Assembly (NCBI GenBank): GCA_002441555.1
Contig: DJWK01000026.1
Location: forward strand, 75,474 to 139,473
Source of the DNA: Thermodesulfobacteriaceae bacterium UBA6232
GTDB lineage: Bacteria; Desulfobacterota; Thermodesulfobacteria; Thermodesulfobacteriales; Thermodesulfobacteriaceae
Direction of reading: 5' to 3'
DNA length: 64,000 nucleotides
How positions within the stretch are numbered: the first letter of the stretch is position 1; each line of letters begins with the position of its first letter. Of this stretch, positions 45,865-56,648 are shown in pieces. A program made the position numbers and the translations under genes. The notes beneath the pieces were generated by a model, which did no database searches, was not told where the DNA came from, and worked only from the letters and a program-made list of their open reading frames with translations.

Positions 45865-46084
45865 TGACTTCTTTTTGTCGCGGCTAAAGGTCTTATAGCT
45901 GCCACAAAAAAATGCAAAGAACTCGTTTTTGTGAATTTTTTTGATGTTTTTCGCAGGTCAAAGAAAGGTCTTGCGATTTCCTAATAATTTTTGCAAAGGG
46001 CACATCAATATCACAGCTAAAGTGAGCCTGCTCTAATGAAAAGGGAAAATTTATCTGGCAGAGTGTTAAAGGGAAAGATTGGTG
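45865..46084. other. Intergenic region between modA and birA
   Basis: About 220 bases right of the palindrome, with no open reading frame, tRNA or clear repeat visible. It separates two minus-strand operons. Confidence 0.5.
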
Positions 46085-46846
46085 CTAAGCTAAATAAAAA
46101 ATTTCTCCTGAACTAACCTTAATAATTTCACCTTCCTTTTCAAGAATTAAGGCTCCTTCTAAATCAAGATCTACGGCTTTTGCTATCAGACCACCTTTTT
46201 CTTCCACATTGTAATGATAATAAACCCATTTTCCAAGGGTATCTGTGTATTTTTTAAATTCTTCAATAATAGGGTTTGCAAGGCCCCCTTCGTAGAAACT
46301 TTCAAGATCAAAATCCCAGAGCATTTTATAGTAATAGTTAAAATATTTTAAAAATTTGAAAAGCACCTCTTCAAGGGGCATTTCTTTTTTTAAAATTTCT
46401 TTGAGATTGATAGCGGGAAGAAAACCTGGAGGGGTATTGTTCACATTTAGTCCAATTCCAATAATAAACCACTCTTTCCAGGTTTCCATTAAAACGCCGG
46501 CAAGTTTTTTCCCCCTGAAATGAAGGTCATTTATCCACTTGAGATATACCTCTTTTGCACCAAGGGCTCTTACTGCCCTAACCAGAGCCAACCCCACAAC
46601 CAAGGAAAGAAGCCCTTTATTTTTTCCCAAAAGTTCGTCATAAAGGGTTATAACCAGCCAGAGGCCTCCCTTTTCTGCAAACCACTTTCTTTGAAACCTT
46701 CCCTTGGCTTTTAAAACTTCTCCCATCCAGATAACCCTTCCATTGGCTGTGCGTGGATAAAGCTCTATAAGTTCTTTTGCCTTTTCCATTCCCCTCTCAA
46801 GGGATGGGAAATACCAGATTTCTTCACCAATTACTAAAGGGACCAC
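46085..46846 (-). CDS. birA: Biotin--protein ligase (short BirA)
   Basis: A 253-residue biotin ligase without the N-terminal DNA-binding domain, so it is an enzyme and not a repressor. The catalytic motif is GEVLKAKGRFQRKWFAEKGG (GRGR-like biotin loop), followed by KWINDLHFRGKKLAGVL and IGIGLNVNNTP. It attaches biotin to the carrier Lys. Its start overlaps the biotin-carrier-like gene by 13 bases, ending the acc operon, so substrate and ligase are made together. Confidence 0.9.
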   Translation of the reverse strand: MVPLVIGEEIWYFPSLERGMEKAKELIELYPRTANGRVIWMGEVLKAKGRFQRKWFAEKGGLWLVITLYDELLGKNKGLLSLVVGLALVRAVRALGAKEVYLKWINDLHFRGKKLAGVLMETWKEWFIIGIGLNVNNTPPGFLPAINLKEILKKEMPLEEVLFKFLKYFNYYYKMLWDFDLESFYEGGLANPIIEEFKKYTDTLGKWVYYHYNVEEKGGLIAKAVDLDLEGALILEKEGEIIKVSSGEIFYLA

Positions 46847-47493
46847 TCGGCTTTTATGCGTTGAATTATTTTTTCAAGATGGGGAAGATCCTCAACAGGA
46901 CACAGCCCAAGAAGGGGCTCTCCAGCTTGAACCAATTCAAAGGGTTTGAAATAGATTTGATAAATAATATAAGTTCCCCTTTCTTTTAAAAAAATGGGGG
47001 TTTCCCTCTTCATAAAGGTCATGATGAGGAGTTCATCTCCTTCTTTAACTGAAACTTTTCCAAGGCCCTCTTTTTCAAGCCTTTTACCAAGCTCCGGACT
47101 CAGGATATAGCGGGCTGTCTCAGGAGCTCTGATAACAAGTAAGGCATTTAAAAGCACCTCAGAGATGATTTCTTCCTGAGAGAGAGGGTGTTTTATTTCA
47201 AGCACCTTTTCTCCTGCTTCAACAAAGCGATTTAAAAGATCTGTTCTTATATTTTGGGCTATACCATTATACTGGGCTCTTATGAGTTTGGGATTTTTTT
47301 CTCTCTCCAAAATAAAAAGGGGAGTTCCTGGCTTTTCAAGCCACTTTCCAGATGGCCCTCTAACTTCTTCTCCCTCTTTTATTTTGAATTCAATGATTTT
47401 TCCTGTATGGGGAGTAAGAACAGGGTAAATTTTGTATGGTTTGGCCTTAAAGCGCTGTAAAATCTGTGTTAAATGGGAAAAATCAATTTTCAT
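46834..47493 (-). CDS. Biotin-carrier-like protein with two lipoyl/biotinyl-type halves
   Basis: A 219-residue protein. The C-terminal half (about residues 115-200) fits a biotinyl domain: EGDELLIMTFMKRETPIFL, where Met161-Lys162 is at the place of the AMKM biotin lysine. The N-terminal half (about 24-100) has a related sandwich pattern (TPHTGKIIEFKIKEGEEV, GTPLFILEREKN) but no MK motif. It lies between fused accA-accD and birA, the place expected for a carrier. The usual AccB length and EAMKM motif are changed, so it is a divergent BCCP; biotinylation is inference. Confidence 0.75.
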   Translation of the reverse strand: MKIDFSHLTQILQRFKAKPYKIYPVLTPHTGKIIEFKIKEGEEVRGPSGKWLEKPGTPLFILEREKNPKLIRAQYNGIAQNIRTDLLNRFVEAGEKVLEIKHPLSQEEIISEVLLNALLVIRAPETARYILSPELGKRLEKEGLGKVSVKEGDELLIMTFMKRETPIFLKERGTYIIYQIYFKPFELVQAGEPLLGLCPVEDLPHLEKIIQRIKAEWSL

Positions 47494-47499
47494 AACCCT

Positions 47500-49716
47500 T
47501 TACCTGTAATAAAGATTGGGGGCTCCCATGGTTAGCAAAGCAAAGAAAAGTTTTTTTCTCAGTTCTCGTCTATCCCAAATTCCCTGAATGTGTCCTCTTT
47601 TTAAGGCATTTTCAACGCTGTGATAATCTGGAGGAACAGGCTGTCCTGTGGTTTCAAGAATAACTCTCGGGCCGGCAAAGCCAAGGCGGGTTGATTTTAA
47701 GGCAAATTGATAGGGTGCTGAACCAAGGAAACTGGCAACAGGCCCTGCATAGGAATTGTTATCATAGATAACAATGTATAGCCCCCCGCTATCCACATAG
47801 TCTCTTACAGCCATGGTGCATCTTGGCATTTGAACCACTCCCATTGTGCCCTCATGAATGCGAATTCCCCCGGTGGTATGCACAAGGGCAATAAAGGGCC
47901 TTCTTGATACTTTGGCAAATTCAACGGCCCTTATAAATTTTTCCCCTTCAGCCACTCCCACCGTTCCCTGTCTGAAATCAGCAACAAGCATAACAGCAAC
48001 TACACTTATTCCGCCAATTTTGGCTTCAAAGGAAAGAAGGGCCGAGTTAAGGCCTGTTTCTTTTCTTGCAGCCTTTAATTTTTCAGCATACCCTTCAAAA
48101 TTTAAAGGATTTCCCGAGGCAATTTCGTCATTAAAGGTTTTAACACTACCTTTGTCAAAGATATTATTTAAATACCAGTTATATTCCAAGGGGAAGTGAT
48201 AGCCGCAATTAGGACACACTCCGCAGAATTCGCCATAAAGATCAGGAACCCATAAATCAGGACAGCCAAATTTCTCTGCCTGAGGACAGGTTACTGTTCT
48301 ATCCTGAAGAGCAAGGGGACTAACATAAACCTCCGTTTCTTCTTCAATTTCTCCTGGCATTCTTACCTTGGTTCTTATTTTTTTCCCTACAATGAGGTTA
48401 TAAACGCTTTTAATGGGATCTGAGACAGGCTTGAGCAGTAATGAAGATTCACTGGCAAGTTCCTCAAAAAAGCGTTTAAAAGTTTTTTGCCCGCTTTTTA
48501 AAACACGATATTTAACTTCATAAGCTATGCTCTGCCCGAGCCTTGTTCCCCTTTGGGCAAGACACTTGAAAAAACTTTTTGGTTCAAGAACTGCCCATTG
48601 GGTCATTTTTCTATATTTTTCATAACGATTTTCAATAAGGATTTCTTTTTCATCCTCTGAAAGTTCCCAGTTAACATAATAAGAGAAGTTTTCAAAGTTC
48701 TGTTTGGAAAGGGCATATTTTCTCAACATTTTGAGGCTGCGAGTTTGAAGAACCACTTCATCTGTTGCTTTTATAATTTCATATTTAAGCCTTTTGAAAA
48801 ATTCGTAATCCTTTCTTCTTGCACCGAGAGGAGGCTCTGGAATAATCCTATCAATGGTTCCCAGTTGAAGATTGTCTTTAGCTGTAAGTTTTAGAGCCTT
48901 TGCCATTTTTTCTACAAGTTCCCGGGGAGGTCTTTCGTCTTTAAGTTTGGCTTCTATAGCTGCTGCTCCTTCAGGACTGATTACAGAATAATAACCCTTT
49001 TCAGCCATAAGTCTTAAATCGGTAAGACCAATGGCCTCTGCTCCTCCTGAGCCTCCTTCAGAAATAAAAGAAATGGTTGGAACAGAAAGTTTGCTCATAT
49101 AAAAGAGATTTCTTGCAATCTGTTGAGCAGCCCCTGGATAATCCTCAATGGGATAGGCCCCAGGGGTGAAAATATAAAAATGGATGGGAATTCCTTCAGT
49201 TTCAGCCATTTTCATATATCTTAAGGCCTTTTCATTACCCCAGGGGGCAGCACTTCCTCCTCGCCTGAATTCTTCACCATGCCCCTTTTCATGACCAATA
49301 ACCATTACTTGATGAAAATAGACCTCATCCCCCACACGGCGGGTAATAATGGCTTTAGCACAAATAACTGCCGGATCAATGTTTAGCTCTCCCTCCCCTC
49401 CAAGCTCCATATAACTGTCATAAACATTTTCAAGAATGTCAAGAAGGGTAAATCTCTGGGGATGACGAACAATCTTAACAATCTCATAGGGAGTCAAAGT
49501 CTCCTCAGCTTTAATTAAAATCTTTCCCAACTTTTCTTCATAACTTTGTATGAAAGAAATTATTTTTTCTTGGGAATAATCATAGAAATGATGGTAAAAG
49601 TCCGTAAGCTCATTACAGATATTTCCAATGGAAAGAAATTCTTCTCCTTTGATGTCTCTTATGTATTCAGCAAGTTCAATAAGTTCTTTAAGTTTTTTAT
49701 GAAGTTCAACAAGCAT
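47500..49716 (-). CDS. Fused acetyl-CoA carboxylase carboxyltransferase, AccA then AccD
   Basis: A 738-residue fusion. The first half is the alpha (AccA) part: IGHEKGHGEEFRRGGSAAPWG, FTPGAYPIEDYPGA, EGGSGGAEAIGL and SVISPEGAAAIEAKL. The second half is the beta (AccD) part with a zinc finger including CGVCPNCGYHF, then ALLSFEAKIGGISVVAVMLV and TTGGIRIHEGTMGVVQMPR. It transfers CO2 from carboxybiotin to acetyl-CoA. Order A-D on one chain is opposite to the common single-chain D-A layout. It is between accC and the biotin-carrier-like gene in an operon with five- to six-base gaps. Confidence 0.9.
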   Translation of the reverse strand: MLVELHKKLKELIELAEYIRDIKGEEFLSIGNICNELTDFYHHFYDYSQEKIISFIQSYEEKLGKILIKAEETLTPYEIVKIVRHPQRFTLLDILENVYDSYMELGGEGELNIDPAVICAKAIITRRVGDEVYFHQVMVIGHEKGHGEEFRRGGSAAPWGNEKALRYMKMAETEGIPIHFYIFTPGAYPIEDYPGAAQQIARNLFYMSKLSVPTISFISEGGSGGAEAIGLTDLRLMAEKGYYSVISPEGAAAIEAKLKDERPPRELVEKMAKALKLTAKDNLQLGTIDRIIPEPPLGARRKDYEFFKRLKYEIIKATDEVVLQTRSLKMLRKYALSKQNFENFSYYVNWELSEDEKEILIENRYEKYRKMTQWAVLEPKSFFKCLAQRGTRLGQSIAYEVKYRVLKSGQKTFKRFFEELASESSLLLKPVSDPIKSVYNLIVGKKIRTKVRMPGEIEEETEVYVSPLALQDRTVTCPQAEKFGCPDLWVPDLYGEFCGVCPNCGYHFPLEYNWYLNNIFDKGSVKTFNDEIASGNPLNFEGYAEKLKAARKETGLNSALLSFEAKIGGISVVAVMLVADFRQGTVGVAEGEKFIRAVEFAKVSRRPFIALVHTTGGIRIHEGTMGVVQMPRCTMAVRDYVDSGGLYIVIYDNNSYAGPVASFLGSAPYQFALKSTRLGFAGPRVILETTGQPVPPDYHSVENALKRGHIQGIWDRRELRKKLFFALLTMGAPNLYYR

Positions 49717-49721
49717 AGTCT

Positions 49722-51113
49722 CTATATGCTTAAAAACTTATACACATCGCCGAGTTTTTCTTTTAAAAATTCTATATTTGTAACAAGAGGTTCATTTTTA
49801 AAGGTATGCCCTTCAATTACTATTTCATTAAGGAATTGTTTGCTTTTTTCCATGAGGTCATCAAATTTTTCGCCATATATTATAGCCAAAGCAAGATTAG
49901 GATCAAATTGAGTGGGAATGGTATAAGGTTTATCCTTGGGCACATGGGTTCTCATAGTAAGCCAGGGATGTTCTTTATAATCAAATCTTGTTATAACTCC
50001 ACTTAAGGGTGTAAACCCTCTTTTTGTATCTTCTGCAATAAGCCTAAACTCAAGGCTCATTCCTTTAAATGCGACATCTCTCTGAGAATACCCAAGTTTC
50101 TCTTCAAAGGCAACTCTTATCTGTTCTTTAAGAAGATTTACAGGTTTGTTTTTTACAAAGGAAATTTTGGCTGAGATTTCGTTTTCAACTTGTATACGGG
50201 TATTTACTTCCATAAGATAATACTTGCCCTCAGGGGTAACGAGCCACTCAAAGGTTCCAACACTGTCATAATTAAAATGCCTGGCAAGATTGAGAGAGTG
50301 TTCAATAATTTCTGCTTCCTTCTTAGCAGGGTCAAAATTATATTGCCCCATTTGATAAAATCCCGGGGCTAACTCAATTCTTTTTTGTCTGAAGGGGCTC
50401 TGAATGGTACAATTTCTTGTTCCAAAATGGACATATTCACCATGTTTACTTCCAAGAATTTGGACCTCAATATGCTGAAAAAGGGGAATTTTGATTTCTA
50501 TAATCACTCCCTCATCACCAAAGAGTCTTTTTGCATAGGCTCTGACTTTTCTAAAAACAGGTCTTATCTCTTCCAGATTTTTTACTTCCTCAATACCCAT
50601 TCCACCGCCACCTGCAACGGCTTTGACAAGAAAAGAAACCTCCTCAAAGCCCTCTTCATAAGCTTGCTCAAGGATTTCTTGGGCTTTAAGTTCTGCCTCA
50701 ATTTCATTATAGATGGGCTCAACAGAGCCTGGAATTACAGGTATTCCAAGTTTATGGGCAACTTTTTTCATATAAAGTTTGTTCCCCAGATCCCTAATAA
50801 CTTCCCAGGTTGGTCCAATCCATATAAGGGGTCTTTCTCTTTTAACAACCCTTCTTGCAAAACGATAATTTTCAGAGAGAAAACCATAGCCAGGATGAAT
50901 AGCTGTGCATTTTTCTTCATCAGCAACAGCCAATAAATCATTCATATCCCTGTAATCGGATATGCGATACTTTTTCTTGGCAAGTCTCACATGGAGAGAT
51001 TCTTCGTCTTCTTTAGTATAAACTGCCACATAATCAAGGCCAAGAAGTTCGCAGGCTTCCATTATACGAAGGGCTATTTCACCTCTGTTAGCAATTAGGA
51101 CCTTGTCTTTCAT
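49722..51113 (-). CDS. accC: Biotin carboxylase
   Basis: A 463-residue ATP-grasp biotin carboxylase: KVLIANRGEIALRIMEAC, TAIHPGYGFLSENYRFA, the ATP loop KAVAGGGGMGIEEV (about 175), HIEVQILGSKHGEYVHFGTRNC and TFEWLVTPEGKYYLMEVNTR. It carboxylates biotin on the carrier. The enzyme is slightly longer than E. coli AccC, with a short insertion before the Gly-rich loop. It lies nine bases after purA and five before the carboxyltransferase gene. Confidence 0.92.
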   Translation of the reverse strand: MKDKVLIANRGEIALRIMEACELLGLDYVAVYTKEDEESLHVRLAKKKYRISDYRDMNDLLAVADEEKCTAIHPGYGFLSENYRFARRVVKRERPLIWIGPTWEVIRDLGNKLYMKKVAHKLGIPVIPGSVEPIYNEIEAELKAQEILEQAYEEGFEEVSFLVKAVAGGGGMGIEEVKNLEEIRPVFRKVRAYAKRLFGDEGVIIEIKIPLFQHIEVQILGSKHGEYVHFGTRNCTIQSPFRQKRIELAPGFYQMGQYNFDPAKKEAEIIEHSLNLARHFNYDSVGTFEWLVTPEGKYYLMEVNTRIQVENEISAKISFVKNKPVNLLKEQIRVAFEEKLGYSQRDVAFKGMSLEFRLIAEDTKRGFTPLSGVITRFDYKEHPWLTMRTHVPKDKPYTIPTQFDPNLALAIIYGEKFDDLMEKSKQFLNEIVIEGHTFKNEPLVTNIEFLKEKLGDVYKFLSI

Positions 51114-51122
51114 AGGAACTTT

Positions 51123-52439
<1,317 letters not shown>

Positions 52440-52449
52440 TCAAGAAAAA

Positions 52450-54252
52450 TTATACCATATCTTTCTTTTTCTCCCAACCAGGAAGAAGATGAAGTTCAAG
52501 GATTTGTTCAATTTTAACCTCAGAGGGAGCCCCTGTAAGCAGACATTGCCCTTTCTGGGTTTTCGGGAAGGCTATCACCTCTCTTATGCTCTTTTTCCCA
52601 AGCATAAGCATAAGAAGTCTATCAAGGCCAAAGGCAATTCCACCATGAGGAGGAGCACCAAACTCTAAAGCCTTAAGAAGAAAACCAAATTTCTCTTCAG
52701 CCTCTTCTTTCTTAATTCCAAGAAGATTAAAAATTTTTTCCTGAAGATCCCTTCGGTGAATACGAATACTTCCTCCACCGATTTCAACTCCATTTAAAAC
52801 TATGTCATAGGCTCGTGATTTTACCTTAAGAGGTTCGCTTTCAAGAAGGGGTATATCTTCTTCCTTGGGATGAGTAAAGGGATGATGGACAGAAACAAGC
52901 CTTCCTTCCTCCTCATCCCATTCAAGAAGGGGAAAATCTATTATCCAAACAAAATTAAAGGTCCCTTCTGGAATCATATCAAGCTTTTTTGCAAGATAAT
53001 TCCTAAGCTCTCCAAGGATGCTGTGAGTGTTTTCGAAATTGTCAGCAATAAAAAAGAGGGTTGCCTTATCTTCCGTAAGGTCAAAGATTTCTTCAAGTTT
53101 TTCAAGAAGAGAGGGCTCAAAAAATTTTACAATGGGTGAGCTCCACTTTTCTTCAAAGGTTTTGGCATTCTTTGTATATTTTATCCAGGCAAGACCTTTT
53201 GCCCCAAGATCCTGAGCATACTTTGTGAGTTCTTCAATTTCCTTTCTTGAAAAATGCGAAGGGGCTTTAAGACCCTTTACAATTCCTCCTTTTTCAAGGG
53301 CAGATCTAAAGACTTGAAATTGGGAGTTTCTTGCGATTTCAGAAATGTCCTTGAGTTCCATGCCAAATCTTAAATCAGGTCTGTCTGTTCCATAGGTGGC
53401 TACAGCATAATCATATTGAAGCCTTGGAAAAGGGGTTGAAAGAGTGATTTCCAGGGTTTTTTCAAAAAGATAAAAAAGCAATTCCTCCACAAGGGTCATT
53501 ACATCTTCTTCGGTAACAAAGCTCATTTCCAGGTCAAGCTGGGTAAATTCGGGTTGTCTGTCAGCTCTTAAGTCTTCGTCTCTGAAACAGCGCACTATTT
53601 GATAATATCTTTCAAAGCCAGCCACCATTAAAATTTGCTTAAAAAGCTGTGGAGACTGAGGAAGGGCATAGAATTTTCCTGGATATAGTCTGCTTGGAAC
53701 AAGGAAATCCCTTGCTCCTTCAGGAGTGCTTTTGGTTAAAAAGGGGGTTTCGATTTCAAGGAATCCTCTGGAATTTAGGAATTCTCTTATGGTTTGGGTG
53801 ACTTTGTGTCTGAAAATAAAAGGCTCATGTCCCTTTAAGGCTCTCATTTCAAGATAGCGATATTTAAGTCTTATCGCTTCTGAGACCTCAGTTAGATCTT
53901 CATCCATAGGAAAAGGCGGCGTTAAGGAGGTATTATAAATTTCCAGATCCTCTGCCACAAGTTCCACTTCCCCTGTAGGAATCTTTGGATTTTCCATACC
54001 GGGTGGTCTTCTTCTTAAAACCCCCTTTACGGAAATTACATATTCAATTCTTAAGGTATCTGCTAATTCGTGAATTTTAGGATCAAGGCCCTCTTCAAAA
54101 ACCACCTGAAGAAGCCCCGTTCTATCTCGAAGATCAATAAAGATAACTCCTCCGTGATCCCTTCTTCTTAATACCCATCCAGAAACTGTAAGGGTCTCTC
54201 CAATAAGGTGATTTCCAATGTCACCTATAAAGTGAGTTCTTTTAAGGCGCAT
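52450..54252 (-). CDS. aspS: Aspartyl-tRNA synthetase
   Basis: A 600-residue bacterial-type AspRS: N-terminal OB anticodon domain (SGWVLRRRDHGGVIFIDLRD), class II catalytic core with motif 2 (RYYQIVRCFRDEDLRADRQPEF) and motif 3 (GIAFGLDRLLML), and the bacterial GAD insertion. I chose the ATG at 54252 with GGAGGAGGGC just before it; the frame is open 13 codons further. Whether it charges only tRNA-Asp cannot be told here. Confidence 0.96.
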   Translation of the reverse strand: MRLKRTHFIGDIGNHLIGETLTVSGWVLRRRDHGGVIFIDLRDRTGLLQVVFEEGLDPKIHELADTLRIEYVISVKGVLRRRPPGMENPKIPTGEVELVAEDLEIYNTSLTPPFPMDEDLTEVSEAIRLKYRYLEMRALKGHEPFIFRHKVTQTIREFLNSRGFLEIETPFLTKSTPEGARDFLVPSRLYPGKFYALPQSPQLFKQILMVAGFERYYQIVRCFRDEDLRADRQPEFTQLDLEMSFVTEEDVMTLVEELLFYLFEKTLEITLSTPFPRLQYDYAVATYGTDRPDLRFGMELKDISEIARNSQFQVFRSALEKGGIVKGLKAPSHFSRKEIEELTKYAQDLGAKGLAWIKYTKNAKTFEEKWSSPIVKFFEPSLLEKLEEIFDLTEDKATLFFIADNFENTHSILGELRNYLAKKLDMIPEGTFNFVWIIDFPLLEWDEEEGRLVSVHHPFTHPKEEDIPLLESEPLKVKSRAYDIVLNGVEIGGGSIRIHRRDLQEKIFNLLGIKKEEAEEKFGFLLKALEFGAPPHGGIAFGLDRLLMLMLGKKSIREVIAFPKTQKGQCLLTGAPSEVKIEQILELHLLPGWEKKKDMV

Positions 54253-54276
54253 GCCCTCCTCCAGGGAGTATTCATA

Positions 54277-54296
54277 TTCAATCAACTTCAATCAAC
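54277..54296. repeat. Perfect 10-bp tandem duplication
   Basis: TTCAATCAAC twice (54277-54286, 54287-54296), just upstream of aspS. Confidence 0.8.
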
Positions 54297-54347
54297 GGCT
54301 CTAATTCTATCAGGAATTAAAAAAAATAAAACCTTCTTTGAGAGATT

Positions 54348-55121
54348 TTAAAGAGTTATATTAAAAAATCTTAAGGCATTAGAGGTGGTTATTTCTCCAA
54401 TTTCTTCTAAGGAGACACCCTTTATTTCTGCCAATTTTTGAGCAGTATAAACTAAAAAGGCCGGTTCATTTCTTTTTCCGCGCATGGGATTAGGAGTTAA
54501 AAAGGGACAGTCTGTTTCAAGGACAACTCTTTCAAGGGGAATAAAACGGGCAGCCTCCCTTAATTCTTCTGCTTTTTCAAAGGTAATAACCCCAGGAAGG
54601 GAAATAAGACTGTTAAACTCCAAGATTTTCTTAGCAACACCCTTATCTGCAGTAAAACAGTGAAAAAGCAAAGGGAGGTCTTTAAAGGGTTTTAGAAAAT
54701 CGAAAACAAAATCCCAAAAGGCTTTATTTCCCCTTAAGTGAAGGACAGCAGGCATTTTTCTCTCTTTGGCAATAAAAAGAAGCCTCTCAAAATGTTTAAT
54801 CTGTTCTTCCTTAGGTGAATATTCCTTTACCCAGTCAAGGCCAATTTCACCGAGGGCAAGGGCTTCTTCAAGATTTTTCTCAAGCCAGAGATAGTCCTCT
54901 TCTGATAATTTTTTCACTTCATGAGGGTGAAAACCAAGGGCTATCTCAATAAAATCAGAATATATCCTTTTTAATTCAATGGCTCTTTCTCCTGTTTTTC
55001 TATCAATGCCAACCACAATGCACTTGATAATTCCTGATTTTTTTGCGCGTTCAATCACTTCAGAAAGATCCTTTTTAAAGTCTGTAAGATTAAGGTGAGC
55101 ATGCGTATCAATAAATCTCAT
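54348..55121 (-). CDS. TatD-family metal-dependent hydrolase
   Basis: A 257-residue TIM-barrel hydrolase: FIDTHAHLNLTDF (His7, His9), ALGEIGLDWVKEYS, HLRGNKAFWDF, HCFTADKG and ETDCPFLTPNPMRGKRNEP. TatD enzymes are 3'-5' exonucleases or deoxyribonucleases. The gene follows the metal permease by one base. No link with the Tat export system is implied. Confidence 0.92.
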   Translation of the reverse strand: MRFIDTHAHLNLTDFKKDLSEVIERAKKSGIIKCIVVGIDRKTGERAIELKRIYSDFIEIALGFHPHEVKKLSEEDYLWLEKNLEEALALGEIGLDWVKEYSPKEEQIKHFERLLFIAKERKMPAVLHLRGNKAFWDFVFDFLKPFKDLPLLFHCFTADKGVAKKILEFNSLISLPGVITFEKAEELREAARFIPLERVVLETDCPFLTPNPMRGKRNEPAFLVYTAQKLAEIKGVSLEEIGEITTSNALRFFNITL

Positions 55122-55122
55122 T

Positions 55123-55926
55123 CTAACTCCTTTTCAGAAAAAAGAGCCCAAGAATATAAAGCCCCATAAATATAACCACCGCCCCTGAAAAGGGAAAATC
55201 AAAATGGATAGAAAGGATAAAACCAAAAAGAAGGGATAAAAGATTAAAAAAGACGGAAAGATAAATTGCTTGTGCAAAGGAAGAAGAAATTTTAAGAGCG
55301 GTAGCTGAACTGAATACAAAAAAGGATGAAACAAGAAGCACCCCCATCAACTTTACTCCCACAATACTCTGAAGGGTTATTAAAAGTAAAAAAAGGGCTT
55401 GAGATTTTTTTAATTCTATACCTGGAATTTCCTCTTCAAAACATTTAGCAAGCCAGAGGTCTTTAAAATGATAAAATAAGATAAGGGTAAGAATAAGCAC
55501 AAAGAAACTTTCAATATAGTCTTTTTTGTCAACCGTTAAAAAGGAACCAAAAAGGTAATTTAAAAGGGTTACATCAAATTGGGAGGTTTTTCCGGCAATG
55601 AGCAAAGCAAGGCCAAGGGAAAGATAGGTTAAGATTGAGGTTGAAGTATCCTCAAAGAGATGAAGGGTTCTTGCAAGAAAATAAATTAAATAACTCAAAA
55701 AAAGGGTTACTGTAAGTAAAAAGGGAAACTCAAGAAAAACCGGAAAAAAATCTTTGAATAAAGAGAGAAGTAAAAGGGATAAAAGGAGAATATGGGTTAT
55801 GGCATGGGGAAATAAGGAGTTTCTTTGAAGAACTAAAAAGGGGGCAGTTAAGGCTGTTGAGATGGCAAAACAAATCCCTGCAAGTAATCCCCATTTAAAA
55901 AGTTCAAGATAAAATAAAAGTTCCAT
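55123..55926 (-). CDS. Metal ABC transporter, ZnuB/TroC-type permease
   Basis: A 267-residue permease with about seven or eight helices. It matches the ABC-3 metal family: WGLLAGICFAISTALTAPFL, LFPHAITHILLL, VGVKLMGVLLVSSFFVFSSATAL. It imports a divalent metal (zinc or manganese) with the ATPase encoded two bases upstream. No substrate-binding protein is seen here. Confidence 0.88.
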   Translation of the reverse strand: MELLFYLELFKWGLLAGICFAISTALTAPFLVLQRNSLFPHAITHILLLSLLLLSLFKDFFPVFLEFPFLLTVTLFLSYLIYFLARTLHLFEDTSTSILTYLSLGLALLIAGKTSQFDVTLLNYLFGSFLTVDKKDYIESFFVLILTLILFYHFKDLWLAKCFEEEIPGIELKKSQALFLLLITLQSIVGVKLMGVLLVSSFFVFSSATALKISSSFAQAIYLSVFFNLLSLLFGFILSIHFDFPFSGAVVIFMGLYILGLFFLKRS

Positions 55927-55928
55927 GC

Positions 55929-56648
55929 TTACCAGTGAGTATGTTCTATTTTATGAAAATCAAAACCTGGAAGATTCTTTTCGGCAAAAATGCAGAATTC
56001 TTCATGGGCACCGTGGAAGTAAAGTTTTTGATTAAGACAGGCTACTTTGTTAACTTCCTTTGTTATAAGCCAGGTTTCATGAGTAATTAGAATGATGGTC
56101 ATTCCTCTTTTATGAAAGTTTGAAAGGATTTCATAAAAAGATTTCTGAGATATAAAATCAAGCCCCACAGAGGGTTCATCCAGAATGAGTAATTCTGGTT
56201 TTAAAACAAGGGCCCTTGCAATGTAGGCTCTCTGAAGCTGGCCAAAGGAAAAATTACAGATCTTTTTATTGATCAAGGCTTTTAAGCCAAAAATTTCAAT
56301 AATTTCCTCAAGATATTTTTCATCAAGATTTTTTTTATACCAGATGGAAGGAAGATAAAGAAACTCTTTTAGAGTTAGAGGAAAAAGCTGATTAAGGTTT
56401 TTTCCAGCTCTCTGAGGCACATAGCCAATTAAGTGCCAGTCTCTGAAGTCTGAAAGGGGTTTTCCCAAAAGATAAATTTTACCTTTATGAGGTTTTAAAA
56501 AACCAAGAATACATCTTATAAGGGTTGATTTTCCTCCTCCATTTGGACCGATTATGGCAAGAAAATCTCCCTTTTCTACCTCAAGATTGATATCTTCAAG
56601 AATGGTTTTACCATTTAGGAAAAGGGTGAGATTTTCAACGAGAATCAT
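55929..56648 (-). CDS. Metal ABC transporter, ZnuC/TroB-type ATPase
   Basis: A 239-residue ABC ATPase: Walker A GPNGGGKSTLIRC (about 34-46), signature NFSFGQLQRAYIA (SFGQ instead of SGGQ), Walker B LLILDEPSVGLD, His in LITHETW. Typical for ZnuC-like metal import. It overlaps mazG by four bases and precedes the permease by two. Confidence 0.88.
   Translation of the reverse strand: MILVENLTLFLNGKTILEDINLEVEKGDFLAIIGPNGGGKSTLIRCILGFLKPHKGKIYLLGKPLSDFRDWHLIGYVPQRAGKNLNQLFPLTLKEFLYLPSIWYKKNLDEKYLEEIIEIFGLKALINKKICNFSFGQLQRAYIARALVLKPELLILDEPSVGLDFISQKSFYEILSNFHKRGMTIILITHETWLITKEVNKVACLNQKLYFHGAHEEFCIFAEKNLPGFDFHKIEHTHW

Noticed and set aside
45702..45917. A 71-codon minus-strand frame over the modA start
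   Set aside because: It crosses the promoter, palindrome and ribosome site of modA and has no family match; it is a shadow of regulatory DNA.
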